Below, one piece after another: positions 52,734 to 59,835 of a DNA stretch of 64,000 nt (positions within the stretch are counted from its first letter, which is position 1; every line of letters starts with the position of its first letter). A model generated the notes under the pieces. The model did no database searches, had not been told where the DNA came from, and worked only from the letters and a program-made list of their open reading frames with translations. Source of the DNA: an actinobacterium acAMD-2 (GTDB taxonomy: Bacteria; Actinomycetota; Actinomycetes; UBA12327); the NCBI GenBank assembly GCA_000754455.1, contig JNSE01000001.1:14416-78415 (forward strand), written 5' to 3'. The position numbers and the translations under genes are program-made.

Positions 52734-53326
52734 CGTCCGTTTGTGTGTTTTGTTCTGCCTCGCAAGACATTGACCCCGCGCACGTGGAATTGGCAACCCA
52801 GGTGGGTACAGCATTGGGGCAGCGTGGCTGGTCTTTGGTATCCGGTGGTGGCGCAATCTCCATGATGGGTGCACTGGCTCGAGCGGCTCGTTCCCAAGGC
52901 GCCCACACCACGGGAGTGATTCCGCAGGCATTGGTTCATGTAGAGATCACGGATCATGATGCAGACGATTTGGTCGTTACTGATGACATGCGATCGCGCA
53001 AGGCATTGATGGATGCGCGCGCTGATGCTTTCTTGGCATTGCCGGGTGGATTAGGAACACTCGAGGAGTTGCTTGAGATTTGGGTTGCCCGCACGTTAGG
53101 GATGCACGACAAGCCCGTGGTGGTTCTCGATCCTGACGGGCTGTTTGATCCCTTGAAGGTCCAAGTCCAAACTTTTGTTGACCAAGGTTTCTTGCGTCAA
53201 AGCGCAGCAGATGCCTTGATCTGGACGCGTTCGGTGGAGCAGGCGATTGAAGCCATTGAATTCGGTTTGGGTCACCAAGCGCATTTGTCGCCGTCGGGCT
53301 ACGAAGTCCTTGAAGATCAGCCCTAA
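52730..53326 (+). CDS. LOG-family protein 2 (cytokinin riboside phosphoribohydrolase type)
   Basis: A 198-residue LOG protein of the standard compact type: VSGGGAISMMGALARAA, and PGGLGTLEELLEIW with the catalytic Arg before it in MRSRKALMDARADAFLALPGG. It corresponds to Rv1205, shown in mycobacteria to release cytokinins. It starts 4 nt inside the end of LOG 1, so the paralogues are translationally coupled and may form one complex or split substrates between them. A long hairpin follows. Confidence 0.88.
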   Translation: MTSVCVFCSASQDIDPAHVELATQVGTALGQRGWSLVSGGGAISMMGALARAARSQGAHTTGVIPQALVHVEITDHDADDLVVTDDMRSRKALMDARADAFLALPGGLGTLEELLEIWVARTLGMHDKPVVVLDPDGLFDPLKVQVQTFVDQGFLRQSAADALIWTRSVEQAIEAIEFGLGHQAHLSPSGYEVLEDQP

Positions 53327-53344
53327 CTTTGCGCTCAGACACAC

Positions 53345-53393
53345 CAGTGCCCCGACCAAGCCTGCGGGGGACAGGTTCTTGATCGGGGCGCTG
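53345..53393. terminator. Long imperfect hairpin between convergent genes
   Basis: Two 16-nt arms (53345-53360 and 53378-53393) pair with one G-U and one mismatch on either strand. The loop holds a second 4-bp stem (CCTG/CAGG). No T-run follows on either side. Its position between the LOG 2 stop and the convergent DUF5666 stop suggests a bidirectional terminator or an RNA 3'-end structure. Confidence 0.55.
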
Positions 53394-53417
53394 GGTGAAT
53401 CGAGATGCGCCTAAGGG

Positions 53418-54140
53418 TTAGGCGGTGGTGTCGCTTGCTGGGTTAGTGCCGGATGAGTTTGCTGCTCCTGGGCTTGCTGGAGGAGCATCTGGTCCGTCGC
53501 CATCCATCATTCCTGGTCCGCCCATTCCAGGTCCGCCCATTCCTGGACCGCCCTGGCCTTTGCCACCATCAGCCTTGTTCTCTTGACGGGTCGCACGTTC
53601 CTTTTCCGCAGCAGCTAGTCCTTCCTTGGTGAAGGCACGGACTCGCTCAGCTGTTGCGGTGTCGGAAGCGACGGTTCCCATCACCGTGACGGTGTCACCA
53701 ACAGCAACCTTGTCGATGGTGGCCTGCTCCTTGTCGCGACGAATCTTGGTGTCGGAGTTGATCGCCCACTCACCGACATAGTCATCGCTGCTCTTGAGCG
53801 TCAGAGAAGTGGCGCTCACTGCAGTGACTACACCAGTTTGTACTCGAACGTTCTTGACGACGCCGTCCTTGTCCTTCACCGTGACGTCACCATGGAGAAC
53901 GGGGCCGTTGGGTCCCATACGACCAAAGACACCACCAGGACCACCGCGACCATCACGAGGACCCTTGCCTGCTTCCTGCGCGGCATCAGCCGGTGCAGTT
54001 GCACTGGGTGTTGATCCGGTGGACGGATCGGGAGTGGAGTTTGCAGCGAAAGCAAATCCGGTGAGTGCGGTCGCACCGATGGCGCCGGCAGCAACGAGCG
54101 TGGCAGCTTTCGCACTGCTAAACAGTGTTGGCTTGTTCAT
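53418..54140 (-). CDS. Secreted DUF5666-like protein with Gly/Pro/Met-rich tail
   Basis: A 240-residue exported protein. A signal peptide (about residues 1-32, ending GFAFAA) leads to a Ser/Thr/Pro linker, a Gly-rich stretch, and a beta domain with VVTAVSATSLTLKSS, SDTKIRR and VAVGDTVTVMGT, which is the DUF5666/OB-like pattern. The tail contains three GGPGM repeats and ends in a low-complexity Pro/Ser region. It may sit in the envelope; function unknown. The ATG at 54140 has AGGTGG 6 nt upstream; an upstream reading frame into folP is not coding. Confidence 0.75.
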   Translation of the reverse strand: MNKPTLFSSAKAATLVAAGAIGATALTGFAFAANSTPDPSTGSTPSATAPADAAQEAGKGPRDGRGGPGGVFGRMGPNGPVLHGDVTVKDKDGVVKNVRVQTGVVTAVSATSLTLKSSDDYVGEWAINSDTKIRRDKEQATIDKVAVGDTVTVMGTVASDTATAERVRAFTKEGLAAAEKERATRQENKADGGKGQGGPGMGGPGMGGPGMMDGDGPDAPPASPGAANSSGTNPASDTTA

Positions 54141-54239
54141 GATTAACCACCTGAGGGGTTCGTTGGGTCGTGCTCTGATGACTAGATAGTGGGGCTGCCC
54201 TATTCGTAGTGTGTCAGGGAATTGTTCGGGGTGTGTAAA

Positions 54240-54259
54240 GCCTGAAATCAGCCTCAGGC
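54240..54259 (-). terminator. Weak hairpin at the folP2-like stop
   Basis: GCCTGA and TCAGGC pair around an 8-nt loop, overlapping the stop codon at 54254-54256. On the minus strand a short CTTTAC follows. It is a weak terminator candidate before the DUF5666 gene. Confidence 0.35.
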
Positions 54260-55162
54260 AAGGCCTCTGCGGGCTACCGCAGGAGGACGTGAGCCGGCGA
54301 TAGAGGCCACCATGTCCAAGGTCTCGCGGGTTTGAGCCACGTTGTGCACTCGAAAGACACGAGCCCCTAGCCATGCACTGACCGCTGTAGTGGCCAAAGT
54401 TCCTGTCAATCGCTCACCGACGGGGCGATCCAAGGTCTCGCCAACAAAGTCCTTGTTTGACAGTGAAACCAAGACCGGCCATCCGGTCTGGACCATGTCG
54501 TTGAGCTGGGCGGTGGCTTGCAGGGAATGTCGAGTGTTCTTTCCAAAATCATGTCCGGGGTCGATCAGGATGGCAGTGCGCGGGACTCCTAACCCTGTGG
54601 CCCGTTCGGCAAGCCCAACCGTGGTGTCGATGATGTCGCTCATGACGTCGTCATACGTGATGCGATGTGGGCGGGTGCGGGGTTGTTGACCGCCCGCATG
54701 CGTGCACACCAGCCCCACCTTGAACCGAGCAGCGACTTCCGCAAGTTGCGGATCGACCCCACCCCATGCGTCGTTGAGGATGTCGGCGCCTGCCTCGCAG
54801 ACCTTCTCGCCCACTTCATGCCGCCAGGTGTCAACACTGATGATGATCGAATCGTGTTTCGCTCGCACTGCTTCAACAAAGTTGACCGTGCGTCGGATCT
54901 CTTCTTCCGCATCAACGAATTCACCAGGCCCTGCCTTGACTCCACCGATGTCAATGATGTCCGCACCTTCATCGATCGCGCGATCAACCGCGGCCATGGC
55001 CGCGTCATCACTGAACGTGGCCCCACTGTCATAAAACGAATCCGGCGTGCGATTGACGATGGCCATGATGAGCAAGTCAGTGGACTCAAAAGTGGTGTTT
55101 CCTAGGGTCAGTGACACACACGGCTCCGCGTCTGTGAGTGGGTGGGCAATGGCACTACGCAC
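54254..55162 (-). CDS. folP2: Dihydropteroate synthase paralogue, FolP2 type
   Basis: A 302-residue TIM-barrel protein with the pterin-binding signature IMAIVNRTPDSFYD, DIGG and the late NKDFVGETLDRP. The loop that reads GGESTRPGA in true DHPS is GGVKAGPGEF here, as in the mycobacterial FolP2 protein Rv1207, which is reported to lack DHPS activity. The genomic slot after LOG and before a DivIVA-like gene also matches Rv1207. So folate synthesis should not be assumed. The start is a GTG at 55162 with no clear ribosome binding site. Confidence 0.82.
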   Translation of the reverse strand: MRSAIAHPLTDAEPCVSLTLGNTTFESTDLLIMAIVNRTPDSFYDSGATFSDDAAMAAVDRAIDEGADIIDIGGVKAGPGEFVDAEEEIRRTVNFVEAVRAKHDSIIISVDTWRHEVGEKVCEAGADILNDAWGGVDPQLAEVAARFKVGLVCTHAGGQQPRTRPHRITYDDVMSDIIDTTVGLAERATGLGVPRTAILIDPGHDFGKNTRHSLQATAQLNDMVQTGWPVLVSLSNKDFVGETLDRPVGERLTGTLATTAVSAWLGARVFRVHNVAQTRETLDMVASIAGSRPPAVARRGLA

Positions 55163-55198
55163 TAGTGTGAAGCATCAGCGTTTCACGTAGGAGGCGAA

Positions 55199-55609
55199 GT
55201 GGCTATTGCACTGGTTGTGCTGGCGATGGCGATCGTGGCAGCAGCCGCCGCATTCGGTGCCAGTACTCGGGGGCGGATGAGCTCGGCGGATCCTGATGTG
55301 CCTCCTGTCGCTCTGCCAGAGGATCGGTGGACGATCGGCGCGGACTTAGATCGCACGCGATTTGGGGTTGGTCTGCGGGGATATCGCATGGGTCAGGTCG
55401 ACGAGGTCCTTGATCGGGTTTCCCGTGACTTGGTTCAGCGCGACGACTACATTGCCGATCTCGCGGATGCCTTAACGCGTGCAGGGATTGCTGTCCCAGA
55501 GCGTCCTGCGCCCATGGTCATTGAAGAGGACCTGGCGGACAGTAATGACGAGGTTGACGCCTTGGACGAGGCGACCGTTGACGCGTCTGCTACTTCTGAT
55601 CAGGACTAG
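55199..55609 (+). CDS. Small DivIVA-domain membrane protein
   Basis: A 136-residue protein. A hydrophobic N-terminus (about residues 2-20) is followed by RTRFGVGLRGYRMGQVDEVLDRVSRDL, the short DivIVA-type motif (FxxxxRGYxxxxVDxxL) that in Wag31/DivIVA binds membranes, then an acidic tail. It corresponds in position to Rv1209. It may act at the pole or septum, but no long coiled coil is present. AGGAGG lies 6 nt before the GTG start. Confidence 0.82.
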   Translation: MAIALVVLAMAIVAAAAAFGASTRGRMSSADPDVPPVALPEDRWTIGADLDRTRFGVGLRGYRMGQVDEVLDRVSRDLVQRDDYIADLADALTRAGIAVPERPAPMVIEEDLADSNDEVDALDEATVDASATSDQD

Positions 55610-55617
55610 GACAGGTC

Positions 55618-56055
55618 ATGACCAATGTGACGGTTGACATCATCATCGACGCCCCCTGTGAGGCGGTCTGGGATGTAGTTTTTGACTGGACTCGACAAGG
55701 CGAATGGATTCTGGGCACCAAAGTCAGTGTCGCCAGTGGCGACGGTGCCAGTCAGGGAAGCGTGATTGAGGCGTGGAGCGGGGTTGGCAAGGTCGGTTTT
55801 CTTGACACGTTTGTCATTAGCGTCTGGGATCGCGCGCGTATCTGTGAAGTCGTGCATACCGGCAACGTGGTTGTGGGTACCGGCACGTTTGAGTTCTTTG
55901 AACTTCCCAATAACCGCACGCGATTTGTCTGGGCTGAAGATCTTGAGCTTCCACTAGGCAAACTCGGTCAACTTGGTTGGCCTATTGCCAAACCGTTCTT
56001 CAGTTTTGGCGTGAAGAAGTCGTTGGAAAAGCTAGCGCGCCTGGTGGAAAGCTAG
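55618..56055 (+). CDS. SRPBCC-family protein
   Basis: A 145-residue START/polyketide-cyclase-like protein. The N-terminus VTVDIIIDAPCEAVWDVVFDW and the later RFVWAEDLELP and PFFSFGVKKSLEKLARLV are typical of the SRPBCC helix-grip fold, which binds hydrophobic ligands. It follows the DivIVA-like gene by 8 nt and is probably in its operon. The ligand is unknown. It ends 3 nt from the convergent MetE-like gene. Confidence 0.83.
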   Translation: MTNVTVDIIIDAPCEAVWDVVFDWTRQGEWILGTKVSVASGDGASQGSVIEAWSGVGKVGFLDTFVISVWDRARICEVVHTGNVVVGTGTFEFFELPNNRTRFVWAEDLELPLGKLGQLGWPIAKPFFSFGVKKSLEKLARLVES

Positions 56056-56058
56056 ACG

Positions 56059-57159
56059 TTAGGCGTAGGTGCGACGCAGTAGCTCGGCAGCTTGGCTCAT
56101 CGCCGAGATCTTGTCGAAGCACACATCGCGCGACAAGAACCACATCCCACAGTCTGAACCCAGTTCCAAACGGTCCGGTCCCACGACCTCAACGGCAGCT
56201 GACGCCATGTCCACGATTTGTTGCACGGTTTCGACCGGCGCTTCGGTGTCCAGGTTCAGGACGCCCAAGATGACGGTCTTGTCGCCGGCGTTTTCGAGCA
56301 AGTCCGGGGTTTGTTGTGGCTGGGCGTATTCCAAGGAGATCGCATCGGCTGTGGTCTGGGACAGCAGTTTGATGGCCGCTGGATAGACCGGTGTGGCCCG
56401 CTTTTCAGCAATGTTCTTGCTGTATCCGTAACAGACGTGCAGGGCTTTGCGGGCCTTGATGCCCGCGAACGCGCGGTCGATAGCTTCGACAGCAAAACCT
56501 TCGAGTTGGCTGTGCCGGAAGTGCACCTCTGGCTCGTCCAACTGAATCAGGTCAATGCCGAGGGCATCAAGGGCGCGGAGTTCTTGGTTCAACGCATCGG
56601 CAACAGCAAAGGCGACCTTGTCAATGGAGCCGTAGTGCTCATCGACTAGGCGAAGCGCTAACGATGCGGGTCCAATCACGGTGACCTTGGACTTTGTGGT
56701 CTTGGTGGTGCTTTGCAGGAAGCGTGCAGCATCCACGACCAGGGGGCGCTCCCACGTGATGGGTCCGACCACGCGTGGCTGCCGAAACTCTGGCGGCGCG
56801 GTGGGCTTTTGGTTTTCATCAGAAGTCACTGCACGCTGCTTCATCGTGAGGTATTCCAAAACGTCGCCACTGAAGTTGGTGACCAGGCCCTGCTCGTCGG
56901 AGTCAATGCCACCGAGCGCATAGAAGTGGCCAGAGAAAGTTTGGCGACGCTCTTCACCGTCGGTGGCGTAAGTGAGCCCAGCGCGCTCTTGATCAAAGAC
57001 CGCCAAGCGCACGGCATCGTCTTGAGCAGTCTCGAGGAATTCAGGAGCTACGCGCCACCACACGCCTTCTTTGGCGTAGACCAGTTCGTGATCGGCAAGC
57101 CACTGGGGCTTGTAGTAACTACCGACGATTTGGGTGGCAAAGCGCTCATTTGTGGTCAT
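56059..57159 (-). CDS. Core-MetE-like cobalamin-independent methionine synthase family protein
   Basis: A 366-residue protein equivalent to the C-terminal catalytic barrel of MetE without its N-terminal barrel. Zinc ligands are recognisable: His and Cys in LHVCYGYSKN, Glu in SLEYAQPQ and Cys in GSDCGMWFL. The full MetE uses methyl-tetrahydrofolate polyglutamate; short core-MetE enzymes in other bacteria are reported to use methylcobalamin, so the methyl donor here is uncertain. A TACGCT element lies 8 nt before the ATG. It is convergent with the SRPBCC gene. Confidence 0.8.
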   Translation of the reverse strand: MTTNERFATQIVGSYYKPQWLADHELVYAKEGVWWRVAPEFLETAQDDAVRLAVFDQERAGLTYATDGEERRQTFSGHFYALGGIDSDEQGLVTNFSGDVLEYLTMKQRAVTSDENQKPTAPPEFRQPRVVGPITWERPLVVDAARFLQSTTKTTKSKVTVIGPASLALRLVDEHYGSIDKVAFAVADALNQELRALDALGIDLIQLDEPEVHFRHSQLEGFAVEAIDRAFAGIKARKALHVCYGYSKNIAEKRATPVYPAAIKLLSQTTADAISLEYAQPQQTPDLLENAGDKTVILGVLNLDTEAPVETVQQIVDMASAAVEVVGPDRLELGSDCGMWFLSRDVCFDKISAMSQAAELLRRTYA

Positions 57160-57167
57160 GTGCGAAC

Positions 57168-57173
57168 AGCGTA
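57168..57173 (-). promoter_or_regulatory. -10 element of the MetE-like gene
   Basis: On the minus strand TACGCT, 8 nt, then ATG at 57159, with no ribosome binding site. The transcript would have a leader of at most a base or two. Confidence 0.4.
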
Positions 57174-57275
57174 GGGGTCAAGGTGCCCTGGGCGCAGGCA
57201 ACCCTGTGGGATGGGCGATAATAGGGGACTGATCCTCAAGCTTGGGAATCACAGACACGTTGAAAGGGGTGTGCG

Positions 57276-57443
57276 ATGGCCGCCATGAAGCCACGCACGG
57301 GCGACGGACCACTCGAGGTCACCAAGGAGACCCGTGGGGGAATCGTCATGCGCATCCCACTCGAAGGTGGCGGACGCCTCGTCGTTGAGATCTCTGCCGG
57401 TGAAGCCAGCGCCCTGGCCGAAGAACTTAAAGGCGTGGTCTAA
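57276..57443 (+). CDS. DUF3117 small conserved protein
   Basis: A 55-residue protein (MAAMKPRTGDGPLEVTKETR at the start, ending EELKGVV). It is the near-invariant actinobacterial DUF3117 family (Rv1211). The function is unknown. AAAGGGG lies 7 nt before the ATG. A good terminator follows 35 nt after the stop, so it is a single-gene transcript. Confidence 0.92.
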   Translation: MAAMKPRTGDGPLEVTKETRGGIVMRIPLEGGGRLVVEISAGEASALAEELKGVV

Positions 57444-57477
57444 GCCGTAACGGTGATATCAGAATTGATCCGCATTG

Positions 57478-57511
57478 GACGTCCCCTCCTTCAAGGAGCG
57501 GGGCGTCTTTT
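57478..57511 (+). terminator. Rho-independent terminator of the DUF3117 gene
   Basis: GACG-CCCC-TCCT pairs with AGGA-GGGG-CGTC (one bulged T on the left, a bulged GC on the right) around a 3-nt loop, followed by TTTT. Confidence 0.75.
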
Positions 57512-57550
57512 GTGTTGTGTCCGCGTTGCGAAACTGACAGGGTGGGGGAT

Positions 57551-59050
57551 ATGAGCGCACCGCTGCTGGATATCCGCACCTCGAAGCGCACTCATGATGA
57601 TTCGGTCGATGTGCACGTGGTGGTAGTCGGTGATCGCTTGACCCGTAAGGGTCGGATGTCGAAGGCCGATAGCGAGCTAGCCCACGAGCACGCAATTGAT
57701 CTGCATCAACGCCTCGAACGCGAAGACTTCACCGGCGCCACCGGCTCACTAGTCAGCATTGACATTGAAGCCAGCCCAACAAAACTTAAAGCCTTTGTCG
57801 TAGTGGGGGTGGGTGCGGGCAAGGCTCATGATGTGCGCATTGCCGCGTCAGTTCTGAGCCGTCGTATCGCCCGTCCGGAGGCAAAATCGGTCTTTGTATC
57901 CGGATTGGCGGTTGTCAGCGACGATGAGATGCGGGCCTGGGTCGAAGGGCTCTACATCGGCGGTTATCGCTTTGTCGGCTATGGCAGCGCTACGAAAAAG
58001 CCAACCAAGACTGTGGTGATCGTGGGATCGGCCACTGGCCGGGTTCAACCTGTGGCCGAAGGCACCGCCAGTGGTGTGGCCGTCTGTTTAGGCCGCGATC
58101 TGGCGAACACCCCATCAAATGTGAAGTCACCGCAGTGGTTGGTCAATCAAGCCCGCGCCGTGGCTCGCAAGAACGACTTGGCCATTGTGGTGCGCAATCG
58201 CGCGCAATTGGTGCGCGAAGGTTTCGGTGGCATTGTTGCGGTGGGACAAGGATCGGTCCATCCGCCGGCGTTGGTGGAATTGGTCTATCGACCTAAGCGG
58301 CGTTCGGCAAAAACTCGTCGCATTGTTTTGGTGGGCAAGGGCATCACCTTTGACACCGGCGGGTTGTCCTTGAAACCGCCGGACGCGATGGTTCCGATGA
58401 AAACGGACATGAGCGGATCAGCTGCCGTCTTGGCAGCGATGCAAGCAATCGCTCAACTCAAGCCGAACGTGGAAGTGATTGGCCTTCTCGCGATTGCCGA
58501 GAATGCGATCAGCGGAAGTGCCATGCGACCAGGCGATGTCATCACACACTTTGGGGGCACCACGGTTGAGGTGCGCAACACTGATGCGGAAGGTCGACTC
58601 GTTCTCGCCGATGCGCTGGCGTACGCGGACCAGGAATTGAACCCGGATGTCATTGTTGACTTGGCTACGTTGACCGGAGCCGCAAGTTTGGGACTTGGCC
58701 GGATTCATGGCGCGATGTATGCAACCTCCGACGCTGCAGCCACGCGTTGGCTCAAGGCCGCCGATGCGGCTGGTGAGCCGGTCTGGCGCTTGCCACTAGT
58801 TGACGAATACGAGCACGCGCTGGACAGCGATATTGCCGATGTGTGTCATATTTCGACCGATCCCCATGTGGGGGCAGGCTCGATCACGGCAGCCCTTTTC
58901 CTGCGACGCTTCGTGGGTAGGCGTACCTGGCTACACCTTGATATTGCCGGCCCCGCACGCTCTGATGCTGACCGCCGCTTGATTACTCGAGGCGGAACTG
59001 CTTATGGAACAGCAAGCCTGATCCGCTGGGTTGAATCCTTTAGCGCCTGA
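57551..59050 (+). CDS. pepA: Leucyl aminopeptidase (M17 family)
   Basis: A 499-residue cytosolic aminopeptidase. The M17 signature NTDAEGRLVLADAL and the metal ligands in VGKGITFDTGG and MKTDMSGSAAV are intact; the C-terminal domain is catalytic and the N-terminal 170 residues form the hexamer-related domain. It removes N-terminal residues from peptides. I chose the ATG at 57551 (MSAPLLDIRTSKR); an upstream GTG lies in the terminator of the preceding gene. The N-terminal domain is divergent but the length is normal. Confidence 0.9.
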   Translation: MSAPLLDIRTSKRTHDDSVDVHVVVVGDRLTRKGRMSKADSELAHEHAIDLHQRLEREDFTGATGSLVSIDIEASPTKLKAFVVVGVGAGKAHDVRIAASVLSRRIARPEAKSVFVSGLAVVSDDEMRAWVEGLYIGGYRFVGYGSATKKPTKTVVIVGSATGRVQPVAEGTASGVAVCLGRDLANTPSNVKSPQWLVNQARAVARKNDLAIVVRNRAQLVREGFGGIVAVGQGSVHPPALVELVYRPKRRSAKTRRIVLVGKGITFDTGGLSLKPPDAMVPMKTDMSGSAAVLAAMQAIAQLKPNVEVIGLLAIAENAISGSAMRPGDVITHFGGTTVEVRNTDAEGRLVLADALAYADQELNPDVIVDLATLTGAASLGLGRIHGAMYATSDAAATRWLKAADAAGEPVWRLPLVDEYEHALDSDIADVCHISTDPHVGAGSITAALFLRRFVGRRTWLHLDIAGPARSDADRRLITRGGTAYGTASLIRWVESFSA

Positions 59051-59060
59051 AACGCGTTAC

Positions 59061-59822
59061 TTAGCTAACGATGGCAGCGAGCAAACCATCGCCCACGGGC
59101 AACAGCACCGGCACCAATCGCTCATCATCGCGGATGGCCTCAACGAGGGCACGACGTTCAATGGTTTCTGGATCGCGTTGTGCAGGATCTGCGACAAGGT
59201 CGTTGCCAAAAGCGCTAGCAAAGACAATCAGGCCACGCGTACGAACTAAGCGGATGGCCTGTTCAAGGCAGTGCAGGTATTCGTCAGGGGTTCCGTCAAT
59301 GAGGACCAGGTCATACGCACCGTCAGCCAGGCGTGGCATCACATCTAATGCTCGGCCCGTGATCAGGCGGGTGCGATTGGGGCGAATGCCATCCTCGGCA
59401 AAAGCCTCGCGCGCTTGGCGCAGGTGTTCGCCTTCAATATCGATGCTGGTCAAAATCCCGTCGTTGGTCATGCCCCGAAGAAGCCAGAGCCCCGAGACGC
59501 CGGTGCCGGTGCCGATTTCGACCACATTACGGGCCTGGACCGAGGCGGCCAAGAAACGCAAGGCACCCCCGGCGCCTTGGCTGACGCAGGAAATGCTGAG
59601 CTCATCGGCTCGCGCGCGTGCGGCCGCAATGACGAAATCCTCGCCTACATAGTCCTCGGCAAATTGCCAGGAACCTTCCCGAGAAGCGATGGGAACCTCC
59701 AGCGACTCAAACCGGTCTAAGGACCAGTTGGTAATGATCAGGCCAGGTTCACAGGCTGTGAACTTGTTGATGATCAGCCTACCGGCGTACAGTTCCAATT
59801 CGCGCACGTATGTGCGAGGCAC
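59061..59822 (-). CDS. SAM-dependent O-methyltransferase (Rv1220c-like), start uncertain
   Basis: A class I methyltransferase of the O-methyltransferase 3 family. SAM motif I is VVEIGTGTGVSGLWLL, with LTSIDIEGEHLRQAREAF and YDLVLIDGTPDEY following. It matches Rv1220c, which lies beside sigE and htrA. The first canonical start codon, GTG 59822, gives 253 residues, but family similarity and usual length (about 210-215) begin near 59690. There a GGAGG lies 5 nt before an ATC codon, not ATG, GTG or TTG. The extra 44 residues would lie over the htrA promoter region, so I doubt they are translated. The substrate is unknown. Confidence 0.8.
   Translation of the reverse strand: MPRTYVRELELYAGRLIINKFTACEPGLIITNWSLDRFESLEVPIASREGSWQFAEDYVGEDFVIAAARARADELSISCVSQGAGGALRFLAASVQARNVVEIGTGTGVSGLWLLRGMTNDGILTSIDIEGEHLRQAREAFAEDGIRPNRTRLITGRALDVMPRLADGAYDLVLIDGTPDEYLHCLEQAIRLVRTRGLIVFASAFGNDLVADPAQRDPETIERRALVEAIRDDERLVPVLLPVGDGLLAAIVS
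59748..59762. promoter_or_regulatory. Operator-like palindrome upstream of htrA
   Basis: TTCACAGGCTGTGAA is a perfect 6-bp inverted repeat with a 3-nt centre, next to the putative -35 of htrA. Two related direct repeats, with core ATGATCAG, lie at 59735-59742 and 59770-59777 on either side. The regulator is not known. Confidence 0.45.
59764..59793 (+). promoter_or_regulatory. Candidate htrA promoter
   Basis: TTGTTG (59764-59769), an 18-nt spacer and TACAGT (59788-59793) would give a leader of about 35 nt before the GTG at 59836. No clear sigma-E-type GGAAC/GTT pair was seen at the right spacing. Confidence 0.4.
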
Positions 59823-59835
59823 TAGGAGGCATTCG

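Noticed and set aside
54141..54374. Extension of the DUF5666 protein upstream to 54374
   Set aside because: It overlaps folP2, lacks a ribosome binding site and would bury the signal peptide.
57160..57275. Riboswitch (SAM or B12) before the MetE-like gene
   Set aside because: The TACGCT element leaves almost no leader, and no B12-box (GCCACTG) was seen on the minus strand upstream.
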